DNA of 64,000 bases from assembly GCA_028752905.1 (NCBI GenBank), contig JAQNBH010000012.1:24871816-24935815 (forward strand), given 5' to 3'. Position 1 is the stretch's first letter, and every line of letters starts with the position of its first letter. Below are positions 47,151-59,034 of the stretch, piece by piece. A program made the position numbers and the translations under genes. The notes under the pieces were generated by a model. That model was not told where the DNA came from. It did not search any database and saw only the letters and a list, made by a program, of their open reading frames with translations. This DNA is from Cladorhizidae sp. MBARI D1340-BT2. Lineage: Eukaryota; Porifera; Demospongiae; Poecilosclerida; Cladorhizidae.

Positions 47151-48663
47151 GAACTCTCCACAGGATATTGCAGACAACACACAGGTCTGGACTAATCAGT
47201 CTTCAGCTTGCATTAGCCATGAAGATTATCAACACCATCATGATTCAATGACAAGAATGGTTGCTTTCAGAGGTTCGTGTTCTGCTGCAACAACCCAGAA
47301 TGTTGCTTGCATGCTAAGCAAGCAACGTGAAGAGCAAGTGGCTTGAAATACAACGGTGGTGAAGTCACTGTTAGAGTGTGTTTACTTTTGTGCAATGGAA
47401 GGTCTTTCTTTTCAAGGTCATAGAGATGATATTACAGCAACTGAGTTCGATAATAACAGTAACTTTATTGAACTGATCCAATTTAGGATTTAGGGCTAAA
47501 AGGACGGAGGTGCTGCGCATAATATGGAAAATGCACCTCCAAATGCAGTGTGTACCTCCAGAATGAATCCATAGTAGTTAGCACAATCTGGAATAAGATT
47601 ATTAAAGAAATAAAAGAAGCAAAGTATTCCACCATATTAGCAGATGAGGTAACAGATTGTTCTAATTTGGGGCAGGTTTCAATAGTGATACGGTTTGTTG
47701 ATGCTGAGAAACAAATCAGAGAAGAGTTTCCTGATTTTATTTCTGCAGAACGTATTACAGGTGCTTCCATCTCAACTGCTCCTCTTTCTTGGCTTCAAGC
47801 ACATGACATAGATGTGGCATTGTGTAGAGGTCAAGGCTATGATGGTGCAGCCAGTATGTCTTGCAATGTGGGTGGTCAGGCAAGGATCTGTCAAGTATGC
47901 CTTTAGCTTTGTATACTCACTGCCAGAGTCACCAGTTGAATCTTTGTATTATAAAAGCATGCTCAATTTCCAATATCAGAAATACCAATTGTGTTATTTC
48001 AGAAATTGGGAAGTATTCCACAAAGCGTCAGCATTTTTTTGAGCATGTTATTGAATCAGTTTCACCTGCAGAGAAAAGAGTTAAACTCAGGACTTGTCCC
48101 GAACATGCTGGGTTCAGAGGACAGATTCCTATTTGGTACCTTATGACTTGTATCTTGCCATTATCAAGACTATGGAATCGATTAGCACCAGTAGTTCAGA
48201 GTATAGCAATTGGTCTTGGGATTTAGAAAGCTTGACAAAAGCAAATAGTTTCCTTCGTCAACTTCCTTCTTTTGAATTTCTTCTTTCGTTCAGCATTACA
48301 ATGAGAATCTTTAGTAGTCTTCGATATCAGCCTATCAAAGAGGACTCATGATGTTATGTCTGCATATGAACACATTTCAGATGTGCAACTGGAGTTGGAA
48401 CTGTTTAAAACAAACTGTTAAGCAGAATTTCATGCTTGGTTAGAAGACTTTTGCTGACAGCATTAAGATACCTGTTAGATTTCTCAGGATTACATCAAGA
48501 CTAGTACATGAGCCAATGTTTCAGCAGACAGCCCTGACTATCGCAGAAACATCATGATGACTTTCTGGAATCACATAACCACAGAAATGGAAACTAGATT
48601 TGGATCAATTTACCAGATAAAGATAAAACTGCTTGCTCTCATTCCATGCACTGCTATGTCTTA

Positions 48664-50792
48664 TGCCTCCTCCTCCATTAAAGATGAGGTGACCTGTACA
48701 AGTCTGACTTGCCTTCTCCTCCATTAAAGATGTGGTGAACTGTACAAGTCTGGCTTGCCTTCTCCTCCATTAAAAATGTGGTGAACTGTACAAGTCTGAC
48801 TTGTCTTCTCCTCCATTAAAGATGTGGTGAACTGTACAAGTCTGGCTTTTCTTCTCACCATTTAAGATGTAGGTGAACTGTACAAGTCTGACTTGCCTTC
48901 TCCTCCAGTAAAGGTGGTGAACTGTACAAGTCTGACGTGCCTTCTCCTCCATTAAAGATGGTGAACTCTACAAGTCTGGCTTGCCTTCTCCTCCTTTAAA
49001 GATGTAGGTGAACTGTACAAGTCTGACTTGCCTTCTCCTCCATTACAGATGTAGGTGAACTGTACAAGTCTGGCTTGCCTCCTCCATTAAAGATGAGGTG
49101 AACTGTACAAGTCTGGCTTGCCTTCTCCTTCATTAAAGATGTAGGTGAACTGTACAAGTCTGACTTGCCTTCTACTCCATTAAAGATGTGGTGAACTGTA
49201 TAAGTCTGACTTGCCTTCTCCTCCATTAAAGATGTGGTGAACTGTACAATTCTGGCTTGCCTTCTCCTCCATTAAAGATGTGGTGAACTGTACAAGTCTG
49301 ACTTGCGTTCTCCTCCATTAAAGATGGTGAACTCTACAAGTCTGGCTTGCCTTCTCCTCCATTAAAGATGTAGGTGAACTGTACAAGTCTGACTTGCCTT
49401 CTCCTCCATTACAGATGTAGGTGAACTGTACAAGTCTGGCTTGCCTCCTCCATTAAAGATGTGGTGAACTGTACAAGTCTGACTTGCCTTCTCTTCCATT
49501 AAAGATGTAGGTGAACTGTACAAGTCTGGCTTGCCTTCTCCTCCATTAAAGATGTAGGTGAACTGTACAAGTCTGACTTGCCTTCTACTCCATTAAAGAT
49601 GTGGTGAACTGTATAAGTCTGACATGCCTTCTCCTCCATTAAAGATGTGATGAACTGTACAATTCTGGCTTGACTTCTCCTCCATTAAAGATGTAGGTGA
49701 ACTGTACAAGTCTGGCTTGCCTTCTCCTCCATTAAAGATGTAGGTGAACTGTACAAGTCTGACTTGCCTTCTACTCCATTAAAGATGTGGTGAACTGTAT
49801 AAGTCTGACTTGCCTTCTCCTCCATTAAAGATGTGGTGAACTGTACAAGTCTGGCTTGCCTTCTCCTCCATTAAAGATGTAGGTGAACTGTACAAGTCTG
49901 GCTTGCCTTCTCCTCCATTAAAGATGTAGGTGAACTGTACAAGTCTGACTTGCCTTCTCCTCCATTAAAGATGTAGGTGAACTGTACAAGTTTGACTTGC
50001 TTTCTCCTCCAGTAGGTGAACTGTACAAGTCTGGCTTGCCTTCTCCTACATTAAAGATGAGGTGAACTGTACAAGTCTGGCTTGACTTCTCCTCCATTAA
50101 AAATGTAGGTGAACTGTACAAGTCTGACTTGCCTTCTCCTCCATTAAAGATGTAGGTGAACTGTGCAAGTCTGACTTGCCTTCTCCTACATTAAAGATGT
50201 AGGTGAACTGTACAAGTCTGGATTGCCTTCTCCTACATTAAAGATGTAGGTGAACTGTACAAGTCTGGCTTGCCTTCTCCTCCATTAAAGATGTGGTGAA
50301 CTGTACATGTCTGACTTGCTTTCTCCTCCATTAAAGGTGTAGGTGAACTGTACAAGTCTGACTTGCCTTCTCCTTTAAAGATGTGGTGAACTGTACAAGT
50401 CTGACTTGCCTTCTCCTCCATTAAAGATGTAGGTGAACTGTACAAGTCTGGCTTGCCTTCTCCTCCATTAAAGATGTAAACTGTACAAGTCTGGCTTGCC
50501 TTCTCCTCCATTAAAGATATGGTCAGCTGTACAAGTCTGGCTTACCTTCTCCTCCATTAAAGATGTAGGTGAACTGTACAAGTCTGGCTTGCCTTCTCCT
50601 CCATTAAAGATGTAGGTGAACTGTACAAGTCTGACTTGCCTTCTCCTCCATTAAAGATGTAGGTGAACTGTACAAGTCTGGCTTGCCTTCTCCTCCATTA
50701 AAGATGTAGGTGAACTGTAAAAGTCTGGCTTGCCTTCTCCTCCATTAAAGATGTGGTGAACTGTATAAGTCTGACTTGCCTTCTCCTCAATT
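48664..50792. repeat. 46-48 bp minisatellite, 2.1 kb
   Basis: About 45 tandem copies of a unit reading roughly CTTCTCCTCCATTAAAGATG followed by (TA)GGTGAACTGTACAAGTCTG(A/G)CTTGC. Unit length varies around 46-48 bp. The first unit grows out of transposase codons (SSIKDE). The - strand frames with SQTCTVH and KPDLYSSP are repeat artefacts. Confidence 0.97.
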
Positions 50793-51114
50793 GCTCTCTA
50801 TAGAATTTAATAGATGGAAGATAAAATTTATTTCTATTTCACCAGATGACAGGCTTGACACTCTAACGAGCAGCTTTACTATGCTGTGATGAAGATGCCT
50901 AAATCCTAATATAAAAGTGGTTCAAATTATAGCATGTACACTACCAATTACTACCTGTGAGTCAGACAGAGCCAACAGTTAGCTGAAGTTGCTGAAGACA
51001 TATCTTCGGACTACAATGTTGGAAGAGCGATTTGGTGCTTTGGCAGTAATCAAAGTCCATCGTAGAATGGTCCAAGATCTTAATTTCAACCATCTGATTG
51101 CAGCCTTTGCAATC

Positions 51115-51274
51115 AAGCACCCTCACTGGATGGCCCTACCCTGCCTACTAACACAAGCACCCTCGCTGGATGGCTCTACCCTGCCTACTAACACAAGCAC
51201 CCTCGCTGGATGGTTCTACCCTGCCTACTAACACAAGTACCCTCGCTGGATGGCTCTACCCTGCCTAATAACAC
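51115..51274. repeat. 40-bp tandem repeat, four copies
   Basis: Four copies of a 40-bp unit containing CACCCTCGCTGGATGG and CTACCCTGCCTACTAACACA, at the 3' end of the preceding hAT pseudogene. Because 40 is not a multiple of three, each copy is read in a new frame. Confidence 0.95.
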
Positions 51275-51299
51275 AGTAAACGGTTTATGTAATTGTCTG

Positions 51300-54223
51300 C
51301 AGTGGCGGATCCAGAAGGGATCGACTGGTCTCGTTCGAGGCCCCATTTTCTCTAATTTCCAAAACTCTTAACAAACCTGCAATGTTTTTTGACTTTTCTT
51401 GTTTTTTTCTTTTTCTTTTAGCTAGCTATGTTTACTCTGATAGCTGGCTGACCTGCGAAGCCACAAACCCAAGTGGGGGAAATGTACGGGTGTGGCTGCA
51501 CCAAACTAAACCTTACCTTTATCGTCGTTCCAAATGTTCAGCACCTGGTTCATTACCTCCCAGAGAGATTTACTGTCGACTCCTGTCACTCACCAAATAT
51601 CTTACTCGTGGCTCAGTCTACTTTTTTCAAAGCCACCCCAGTTCCCCCCTAAATAAGTTGATCTAAACTGAACAGTGATCGAGAATATTATGCTATTGAA
51701 TAGATTGCCAACTTAGTGCTAGTACTAGCTAGCTATAGTCCTTGCAGCCAGCCGCTACTGCCAGCTAGTAGAGTTAATTTACATAGAAATGTCAACATTT
51801 AATGCATAGGGAACAAAAAAGGACCAACAAGAACACCATTGTTCCATCTCCAGCTGTGGTACTGTCACTCTTCCTGGGTCTCCTGCTTCAGTCCATTGTG
51901 TCTCCTCCGAGCCCTCTCTGTGTGTGTCTCCCACCCAGCCCACAGGCTCTGTGTGTCTGTGTCTCCCCCTGAGCCTACTGAGCCTGCACTATTACCGCAT
52001 TCATGTTCAGCTTCTGTCCTGCCCTCTCATTCCGCGTCTCATCTGCCTGCACTTCCTTGTCCACTTTTTCTGCTGCTTCTTCATCAAGTGTTTCAATTGA
52101 TTTTGAGAAGTGTAACGATATTGGCTTGCTTATACGCTCAATGTCCCAAACAAATATCCTGAATTTGGCTCCAGAGTGCACGTATTCACTTTTAGTTAAT
52201 CATTAATTTTAAGCCTGATAATTCATTTACATTTCCAAGTAGTTATTTAGATGGCTGTAATAGGTCTTGTCAACATATATACTTGGCTGAAAACCCTTGG
52301 TTTGTTTATAGTAAAGTAGAAGATGGAATATTTTGTTTGCCATGTGTTCTCTTTGCTACAAAGGGTTTGGGTTATTTTGTATGTAATGGATTTAATGCAC
52401 GGTCTAGGAAGACTAAAAAGTTTGCCAGTCACAACTGTACGCAGTACCATCAGCTGGCTTTAGCTCGGGCAGATGCTTTAAAGTCTTCCCATGTGTGTCC
52501 AGAGTCTTCTATTTAAGAATCGTTAGCTGCATATAGATGAGAATAACATAGCAACATAATAAGATGTACGGCTGATGCAATACTTCTTTGTGGCAAGCAA
52601 TGTATAGCTATTCGAGGTCACAGAGATAGCACGGCTGATTCTCAGGTCAACAGAGCGAATGTTTTAGGACTTCTTGAATACTCTGTGAGGTCCAGAAATG
52701 TTGCATTAGCCAAGCATTTGAAAGATGCTTTAAAAAATGCATCTTATACTAGCAAAACTACCCAAAATTAACTCATTGAATGCATAGGTGACTATATTAG
52801 AGATAGTATAATACAGGAAATTAAACAAGATAAATATTATTCTATTCTTAGTGATCAAGTCGTTGATATATCCAGTAAGGAGCAGGTGTCAGTAGTGTTA
52901 AGATTTGTCGATAGTAATTGTAGTATAAGAGAAAGAATTCTTAGATTTCATAAGTACAGAAAGGTTCACTAGAGAGGTTTTGGCTCTTGCAATAAAAGAA
53001 GCACTGAATAAGGTTGACTTAGACTTTGAAGATTGTAGGGGACAAGGCTATGATGGTGCTATCAATATGTCTAGTGCAAGGGGTGTGCAGGGTCGTCTCT
53101 TGGCAGAAAATCCTAAAGCCACATATATCCACTGTATTAGTCACATGATTAATTTGTGTATTGTTGAAGCTTGTAGTTCACCTCCTATTCGTAATATGAA
53201 TTCTACTGTTACTGAGACAGTATATTTCTTCCATTATAGTGCTAAACGGCAACTATTTCTTGAGAAAGTAGTTGATAAGGAAACTAGCGTTGTTAAAGTT
53301 TTGTGGAACAAGATGGATTTATCGGCACAACGCTTATGAATTTTTTTATAATTCTCCATGTAACAATTCTCCTTGTAACTGCAATGGAAGCAATTACAGA
53401 ACGTGATCCTACATATGGGGATATGAACTGGGATATGAAAACAATTGTGGCAGCCAATGGCTTGCTCAAGATGTACCTTTCCTTTCCTTTTATAATATCT
53501 TTCATAGCAACAATGAATTCTGTACATTATAAAACCTATAAGTATAACATTACAAAACAAAAGTAGTGATATAGTTAAGTGTTACATTCATGGTACATGT
53601 ATGTGCAAGCTGAAACTATAGCTTATGATGTTGGTGTGGTTCCTGAAGTCCCACGTGTATCTGATCGATAAATTTATAGAAATAATGTGGAGTACAGTTC
53701 TGTGGAAGAATACTATCGAAGAACTGCTGTGCTTCCTTTATTGGACCACTTAGTTCAACAAATGAATGATAGGTTTGGTAAGACTCAAACAGTAGCAGCC
53801 AATTTAATCAATCTTATACCTTCTATAATCACTACTTGGGGATGATATATCTTTAGAGGACTTGATTTCTTTATATAATGATGACTTGCCAAGTACTGCA
53901 CTTGTGTCTACTGAGGTGTGGAGGTGGAGGGCAAAGTGGCAGAGTCAAGATACTGACAAGCGGCCATCAACCCTTCAATCAGCTCTGAAAGAGTGTGACA
54001 AGGATTACTTGCCTAACCTTTACGTACTGCTGCGCATCGCATGTACTATTCCAGTCACAGTACCTTAAAAAACCATCTTACATAGTCATGGGGCAGGACA
54101 GATTATCCGCATTAGCATTGATGCATATTCATTATAGTTTTCCTGTTGATCTTGATGATGTTGTTGATAGATTTAAACTTAAATGTAATAGAATAGCTTT
54201 ATTGTATGTACATAATGTATTAA
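51300..54223 (+). mobile_element. hAT element, left end and most of the body
   Basis: Starts CAGTGGCGGATCCAGAAGG, a very common hAT tip. The body carries a transposase pseudogene to at least 54,210. At 54,224 another element has inserted; hAT 3' sequence presumably resumes at 57,472. No matching right tip was found. The 5' region 51,320-51,990 has an open frame at 51,382-51,666 that I do not recognise. Confidence 0.6.
52000..54210 (+). pseudogene. hAT transposase, THAP12-like with TTF finger region
   Basis: Reads SIDFEKCNDIGLLIRSMSQT (52,095), then the finger region WFVYSKVEDGIFCLPCVLFA (52,300). The core starts ILSDQVVDISSKEQVSVVL (about 52,852) and continues as an open frame at 52,980-53,339 with CRGQGYDGAINMSS and HCISHMINLCIVEA. 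The C-terminal part (53,860-54,066) has WRWRAKWQ and LKECDKDYLPNLYVLL, followed in another frame by DRLSALALMHIHYSFPVDLD (54,100). At least four frameshifts. Same family as the antisense remnant at 12,952-14,037 and the pseudogene just upstream. Confidence 0.78.
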
Positions 54224-54884
54224 TAGGGCAATTCCGGGAAAATGTCAACCAAGGGGTCAAAATTTCAAAATGGATTTTGAATATGCTCTAATACACCATT
54301 TTGAAGCTAAATGAATGAAGTTTTATATTCTGAAATTTTTAACCCAATATGACAAACGGGTTAACGAGACATGCTCGTTTATTTGGATTTTATAATTTTT
54401 AAGTAGATTCAATGGATTTTTTTGGGTTACACTAACTAAATAATATTCTACAGTTTGTAGTTTCGGGATATAATTGATGCTGTACGTACGTCACAAATAT
54501 GTGCATCTTTATTAATTATTTCTAATTATTTCAGTGATATTAAAGTATTAATTAAACATAAATTATTCTCTTTAAGTTTTCTATTAGGCATAACTTCCAC
54601 CCTTAATGGAGGCCACACCCTCATGACTGACAGAAAAACCTGTGACGTATATATGTCACAGCTTAACAAATTCCCATCTAGACATGGTTAAAAGATGTAG
54701 AATTTATTATTGTACAGCCTTAATTTGTACAGCCTTAATCTTTGCCCTTTTCTTTGTTTGTCTGCCATTGACAATTCAATCTTCAGAATGGCTACAGCAC
54801 TAATTCAATCTTCTATTTATAGTTTGCTACCTTACATTTTCTAGAACATTCTAAACTGACTAGATGATTGTCACCATTATACAG

Positions 54885-55310
54885 CTGACAAGATTAAGGC
54901 TTGGACAAAGGCTAGGTTTAGTGCTTGGACCATGACAAGGGTTAGGGTTGGACAAAGGCTAGGTTTAGGGGGTGGACATTGACCAGGGTTGGATTTGGAG
55001 AAAGACTAGGGTTAGGGGTAGGATATATACACAGAATTAGGGCTTAAACAAAGTCTAGGGTTAGGGGTTGGACATTGACCAGGGTTAGCGCTTGAACAAA
55101 GGCTAGGGTTAGGGGTTGGACATTGACCAGGGTTAGGGCTAGGACAAAGGCTAGGGTTAGGGGTTGGACCTTGACTAGGGTTAGGGCTTTGACAATGACT
55201 CGAGTTAGTGCTTGGACAATGACTTGTATAGGTTATGGCTTGGACCATGACTAGGATTAGGCTTGGACCATGACCTTGGTTATGGCTTGGACAATGATGA
55301 GGTTAGGGTG
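54885..55310. repeat. Minisatellite with TTAGGG-like words
   Basis: Diverged tandem units close to GACAAAGGCTAGGGTTAGGG and TTGGACATTGACCAGGG alternate over about 420 bp. The GGGTTAGGG words resemble the metazoan telomere repeat but are interspersed, so this is interstitial and not a chromosome end. Upstream, 54,300-54,880 is AT-rich and has no gene I can support. Confidence 0.85.
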
Positions 55311-55435
55311 TAAAGAAACAAAGCTGCGTGAGCCTGTAGCCAGGAAGGTAGGCTGGTTAAGAAACAAAGCTGCCTGAGCCTGTAGCCAGGAAAGTAGGCT
55401 GGTAAAGAAACAAAGCTGCTGCCTGAGTTATAGCT
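55311..55435. repeat. 46-bp tandem repeat, about 2.6 copies
   Basis: Copies start TAAAGAAACAAAGCTGC at 55,311, TTAAGAAACAAAGCTGC at about 55,357, and again near 55,403. Non-coding. Confidence 0.9.
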
Positions 55436-55728
55436 ACAAACTGATAGTCATTCCCCAAATACATACACTATCTAGCCTGCAAGTAAAACTATTTTAGCAG
55501 CTGGCATTGAGGAAGTTACAAGATCTGTTAAGAAGTACGTAGTTCACTAGGTTCCTTTCTGTGTGCTACAGGCATCCCTTTTAGGAAAGAACTGGTGAAT
55601 ATGAATCTACATTCCTGCTGTAAACACTAGTAGGGAAGCTGGGGAGTGGGGAAGTTAGATGCAGCAATGTTTGGCTAGACATTACTAGAACAGCTGGCGA
55701 GTGCAAGACCTTTGGAAGTGTGTTTGTC

Positions 55729-56996
55729 CTTCATTGAGCAAGTGACCTGTGATGCCACTTCCAAGAAGTGCATGACCCGAGAATGCTCAACCTGTGTGGA
55801 TCCGATTGATGAGTTTGCACCCACAAAGCACAGCTCAGGACCTTGCAGTACTACCTACGGATAGCCGAATTGAGAAGGTAGACATGACTGATACAGTGGA
55901 TGCAGTTTTTTATGAGTTGAAGAAACAGCTGAGTACCTTCCTACTCCATACCTTTGTGAAGAGAGAGCAAGCAGCTTCGTTTGACTCCTTGAAGAACTCC
56001 TGTGATGGTAAATCCATTGTTTTGCAAGTTGATTTCTCTGAAAATGCGACGGAAAGAAGTACAAGCAGCCCAGTGGCACCACGCTCAGGCAACCATCTTC
56101 ACCACTCACACTTGGATCAACAATGCCACCAATTTCGGTATGGTGATGATCTTGACCACACAAAATAGAGCATTTTCGTTTCCATGTCACAGTATATTTT
56201 CCGAAGTCTCCGAGCGAAATTCCCAAGCATAGAAACCGTCAATGTTTTCAGCAATGGGCCAACTTCTCAGTTTAAGCAGAGGTTCCTCTTTTCAAATCTC
56301 CACTACTGGGAGCAAGACCATGACATCTCTATCAGATGGAATTTTTGGGCCACATCTCATGGAAAAGGTGTCGTAGACAGGATTGGAGGGACAGTGAAGA
56401 GGGCAGTTTGGAGACACATTCAGTCAGAGAGAAGTCATTTCACCACTCCGCAAGAGTATTCAGCACTCGCCAAACAGCTTTTCCCAAATATTCAAGTTGA
56501 ATTCGTTGTCAAGAGTGAGATTGATCAACAATCTGCATTTCTGGATGCCAAATGGAAAGGAATGATGGCAGTCCCCCAAACACACAAAGTTCATTGTATT
56601 CAAGCTTCTGGTGCGGATGAGGTCAAAGTAGCCGATACTTGCAACGAGATAGAGAAATGTTTCCGAGTTTATCGAATCTGGAACACCAATGATGTCATTC
56701 CTCCGACCAATTCAACAATTGAACAGGATTGTCCAATCGAAGACGATGCCCAGCCTCAGCTACCAGCACTGAACCTGACAATTGGATTGTGGGTTGTTAT
56801 GGAGTATGATGGTGAAGAGTTTCCCGGGAAGGTAGATTCTGATGTTGAAGTAAACGTCATGCATAGAAGTGCAAATGCTTGGAAGTGGCCGAGACCTGAA
56901 GATAAAATCTTCTACTCAAGAATCAAAATTGTACGTATCATTAACCCACCAAGTGTTGCAGGCAATCGAGGACAGTTTGCGTTTGAAGACATTTAG
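55729..56996 (+). pseudogene. Transposase-like protein, HGKG/FSDGP family
   Basis: Cys-rich start (CDATSKKCMTRECSTCVDP, from 55,750), a frameshift near 55,860, then FLLHTFVKREQAASFDSLKN and VLQVDFSENA (56,023). The frame shifts near 56,045 (AAQWHHAQATIFTTHTW) and back near 56,140 (DDLDHTK, TAG at 56,166-56,168). From there to 56,996 it is one open frame of about 275 codons: VNVFSNGPTSQFKQRFLFSN, FWATSHGKGVVDRIGGTVKR, and a C-terminal region with a WVVMEYDGEEFPGKV module. Proteins with VDFSEN, FSDGP.SQ and HGKG..D motifs are common hypothetical proteins in invertebrate genomes. An RNase H-like DDE fold is my inference. The middle acidic residue is Asn here, so the copy is likely inactive. Confidence 0.65.
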
Positions 56997-57471
56997 CATC
57001 TGTTTTTTTAATGCTTACAAGTACTTGCTTTGTCTAATAGTGCCTAGCAATGCTCAGAGTTCATAAATACTATTCTTAATCACACATGTACGTCCGTCAC
57101 AGGTTTTGTGTACGTCAATCACAAAGTTTAATGAGGATTAATTTGATTATACAATATTCGCTTTGGGTATTAAACATTACTTCTATGCCCTAGTATGAAC
57201 ATTTATAAAAACAAGAACAATATTCCTATAACTTCGCAGAGTTTGGGCTTTAAACATTCCTACCTTATGATTTCCCATTTTTCTGCATCCGTCCGTCACA
57301 GCCCTTTATTGAGGCCCTGTATTATGAAAGTGAACATAATTTTGACTAATGTCTAGCCTAGTTCAAGCCTTTGCTGTGAATATGTATTGTATACAGAGTT
57401 ACCATTTCTGAAACTAGCTACAGCTCAATTTGTTGTCTGAATTGTACGTCCGTCACACCGGAAGTGCCCTA

Positions 57472-58060
57472 TAGCATTTCTCTTCCAATTCTTTTTTCCC
57501 CTTAATTATTGACCCTTGTACTTCATGATTAAGATTCACAATTTTTCATTGTGATAACCAATCATAATAACTTGGATTTGTTGTTCGTTTATTCAATGTA
57601 ATTTAGTCTTAACATTTTTCTCTCTACAGTTTGTATATGCTGTATATGATATAATATATCTATATTTCTATTAGAATCCAAAAAGTGGAAAGCTATAACC
57701 CAAAAAGTGGATTTCAAACCATAAAAGTGAATCCTTGATGATTTATTGGCTTTCATGGTTAGTTATTGAGACCCTTTCTGACCCAGCTGAAAATACGATT
57801 ACTATGCTGCTCACAAGCATGGTGGGTATGGGTAAAGATGACTGCTATACCCTATTCTAGACAACTGCTTACTTATAAACTGCTTCTGCTATCTAGTCAG
57901 TGAAGCTAGCTAAGTACTTGATTAACTCCAGACAAAAGAACTTGCTCAACATTGTGAGTAAATGTGGAACAATGGCTGAACTAGCATAACGGGCAGAAAT
58001 TGACCACCCAAGGGGAACCATAGATTCTGGACTGCCCCGTGAGGTGGCCTATCATATCCC
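57472..58060. other. AT-rich DNA, no gene seen
   Basis: Probably the 3' remainder of the hAT element that starts at 51,300. AAAAAGTGGA-type words recur near 57,680-57,740. Short frames only. Confidence 0.4.
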
Positions 58061-58168
58061 ACATAACCCAACCTGTGGTCACTATGTGCAGCCAAATATG
58101 TGACATGGTTCTTCACATAACCCAACCTGTGGTCACTATGTGCAGCCGAACATGTAACATGGTCCTTA
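58061..58168. repeat. 54-bp direct duplication
   Basis: Two adjacent copies beginning CATAACCCAACCTGTGGTCA, 54 bp apart, with a few differences. An open frame crosses it on each strand but has no recognisable product. Confidence 0.9.
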
Positions 58169-58292
58169 TCAATGATCATCAAGCTGCCAGACCCAAAGAT
58201 ACCTGCCTGAGACTCACATATCTATTAGCTGTTCAGTTTTGTCTATTGCTAGTTTTGCTTTCATGTCAATTAAATTCAGATTGCATCTTGAA

Positions 58293-58341
58293 AGGGCTAG
58301 GGCTAGGGCTAGGGGCTAGGGCTAGGGCTAGGGCTAGGGCT
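58293..58341. repeat. (GGGCTA)n hexamer tract
   Basis: About eight GGGCTA hexamers with one extra G. It is a telomere-like variant in interior DNA. From 58,396 to 59,034 I see no gene or repeat. Confidence 0.95.
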
Positions 58342-59034
58342 GACCATGAATATGTATATTTCAGGGATAGAGATTATGGAGTGGAAGAGGGCTAAAGTCT
58401 CAATAATTATTAGTGTGACAAAGGTACATGTTTGGAACTAAATGTCAGAATTTTATTTAGAAATTCCCGGATGTGCCTCTAAACCAAGCATAGAAGTTCT
58501 CCACCATCACCCAATTACAATCCTCTATCTGGCCCAAAAGTCAGCCCTCCATATCGCTTGGACAGGTTGGGTACGACTCTTTGCCTATAGAAGATCTGCC
58601 TAACCTGCATTTGCATTGTACTGGAAAACTTACCCTCACATAGTTACCAGGAGGAATATGATCTGCTTCTTACTCAGCTTCTAATATGTCAAGATCTCTA
58701 AAAGTAGCTGAACAAAAATGAAGAACTTTGCATAATTTATTCTAGCTGAAGCTAGGTGTAATTTGTTGGGAAGAAGCTAATTTTATTTCATCTAATATGA
58801 CGTGATTCAACCAACCAAGAAAAATTCCTTTACAATTCACATTTCAACTTCTCTATAGATGATAGTTAACCAGCTACTCTCTCTCCCAATGATACTTGCA
58901 AGGCACTAGGTAGAGCTATAGGAAAATCTTCTTCAAGAAACGACAATGGAATGGCTAGAAATTATACCAGTCAGACTCTCAGGGGGCATGAGCTTCATAA
59001 TACCATTTTTTTACAAAGTGAAAAATAACTGTGG

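Larger units (their letters stand above)
47155..51290 (+). pseudogene. hAT transposase, THAP12/P52rIPK-like, split by a minisatellite
   Basis: Order: LLECVYFCAMEGLSFQGHRD (about 47,370); core start ILADEVTDCSN (47,635); RGQGYDGAASMS (47,828); a frameshift near 47,880, then HCQSHQLNLCIIKA (47,925); a decayed middle to SSSIKDE at 48,685. There the 2.1-kb minisatellite begins. After it the frame resumes with EFNRWKIKF (50,806), then CTLPITTCESDRANS, a stop at about 50,980, LKLLKTYLRTTMLEERFGAL and a tail that is itself a 40-bp tandem repeat. The two halves together cover the usual DUF4371-plus-dimerisation layout. Many stops make it dead. Element ends are not identified. Confidence 0.78.
54226..57469 (+). 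mobile_element. 3.24-kb DNA element, TA duplication, unnamed transposase family
   Basis: Tips GGGCAATTCCGG and (complement) GGGCACTTCCGG, flanked by TA (54,224-54,225 and 57,470-57,471). It sits at the 3' end of a hAT pseudogene. ACGTCCGTCACA-like words repeat near both ends: 54,486, 54,645, 57,090, 57,290 and 57,443. Inside are a GGTTAGGG-rich minisatellite, a 46-bp tandem repeat and one broken protein gene. I cannot assign it to a named superfamily; TA duplication alone would fit Tc1/mariner, but the protein does not look like one. Confidence 0.65.

Noticed and set aside
48770..50511. Three - strand frames with recurring SQTCTVH / KPDLYSSP
   Set aside because: They arise from the 46-48 bp minisatellite, whose length changes break the frame at random.
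51382..51666. 94-codon frame with a signal-peptide-like start
   Set aside because: It lies in the 5' region of a hAT element; no domain recognised and no splice or homology support.
54885..55310. True telomere or chromosome end
   Set aside because: TTAGGG-like words are interspersed with unrelated text and flanked on both sides by transposon sequence.
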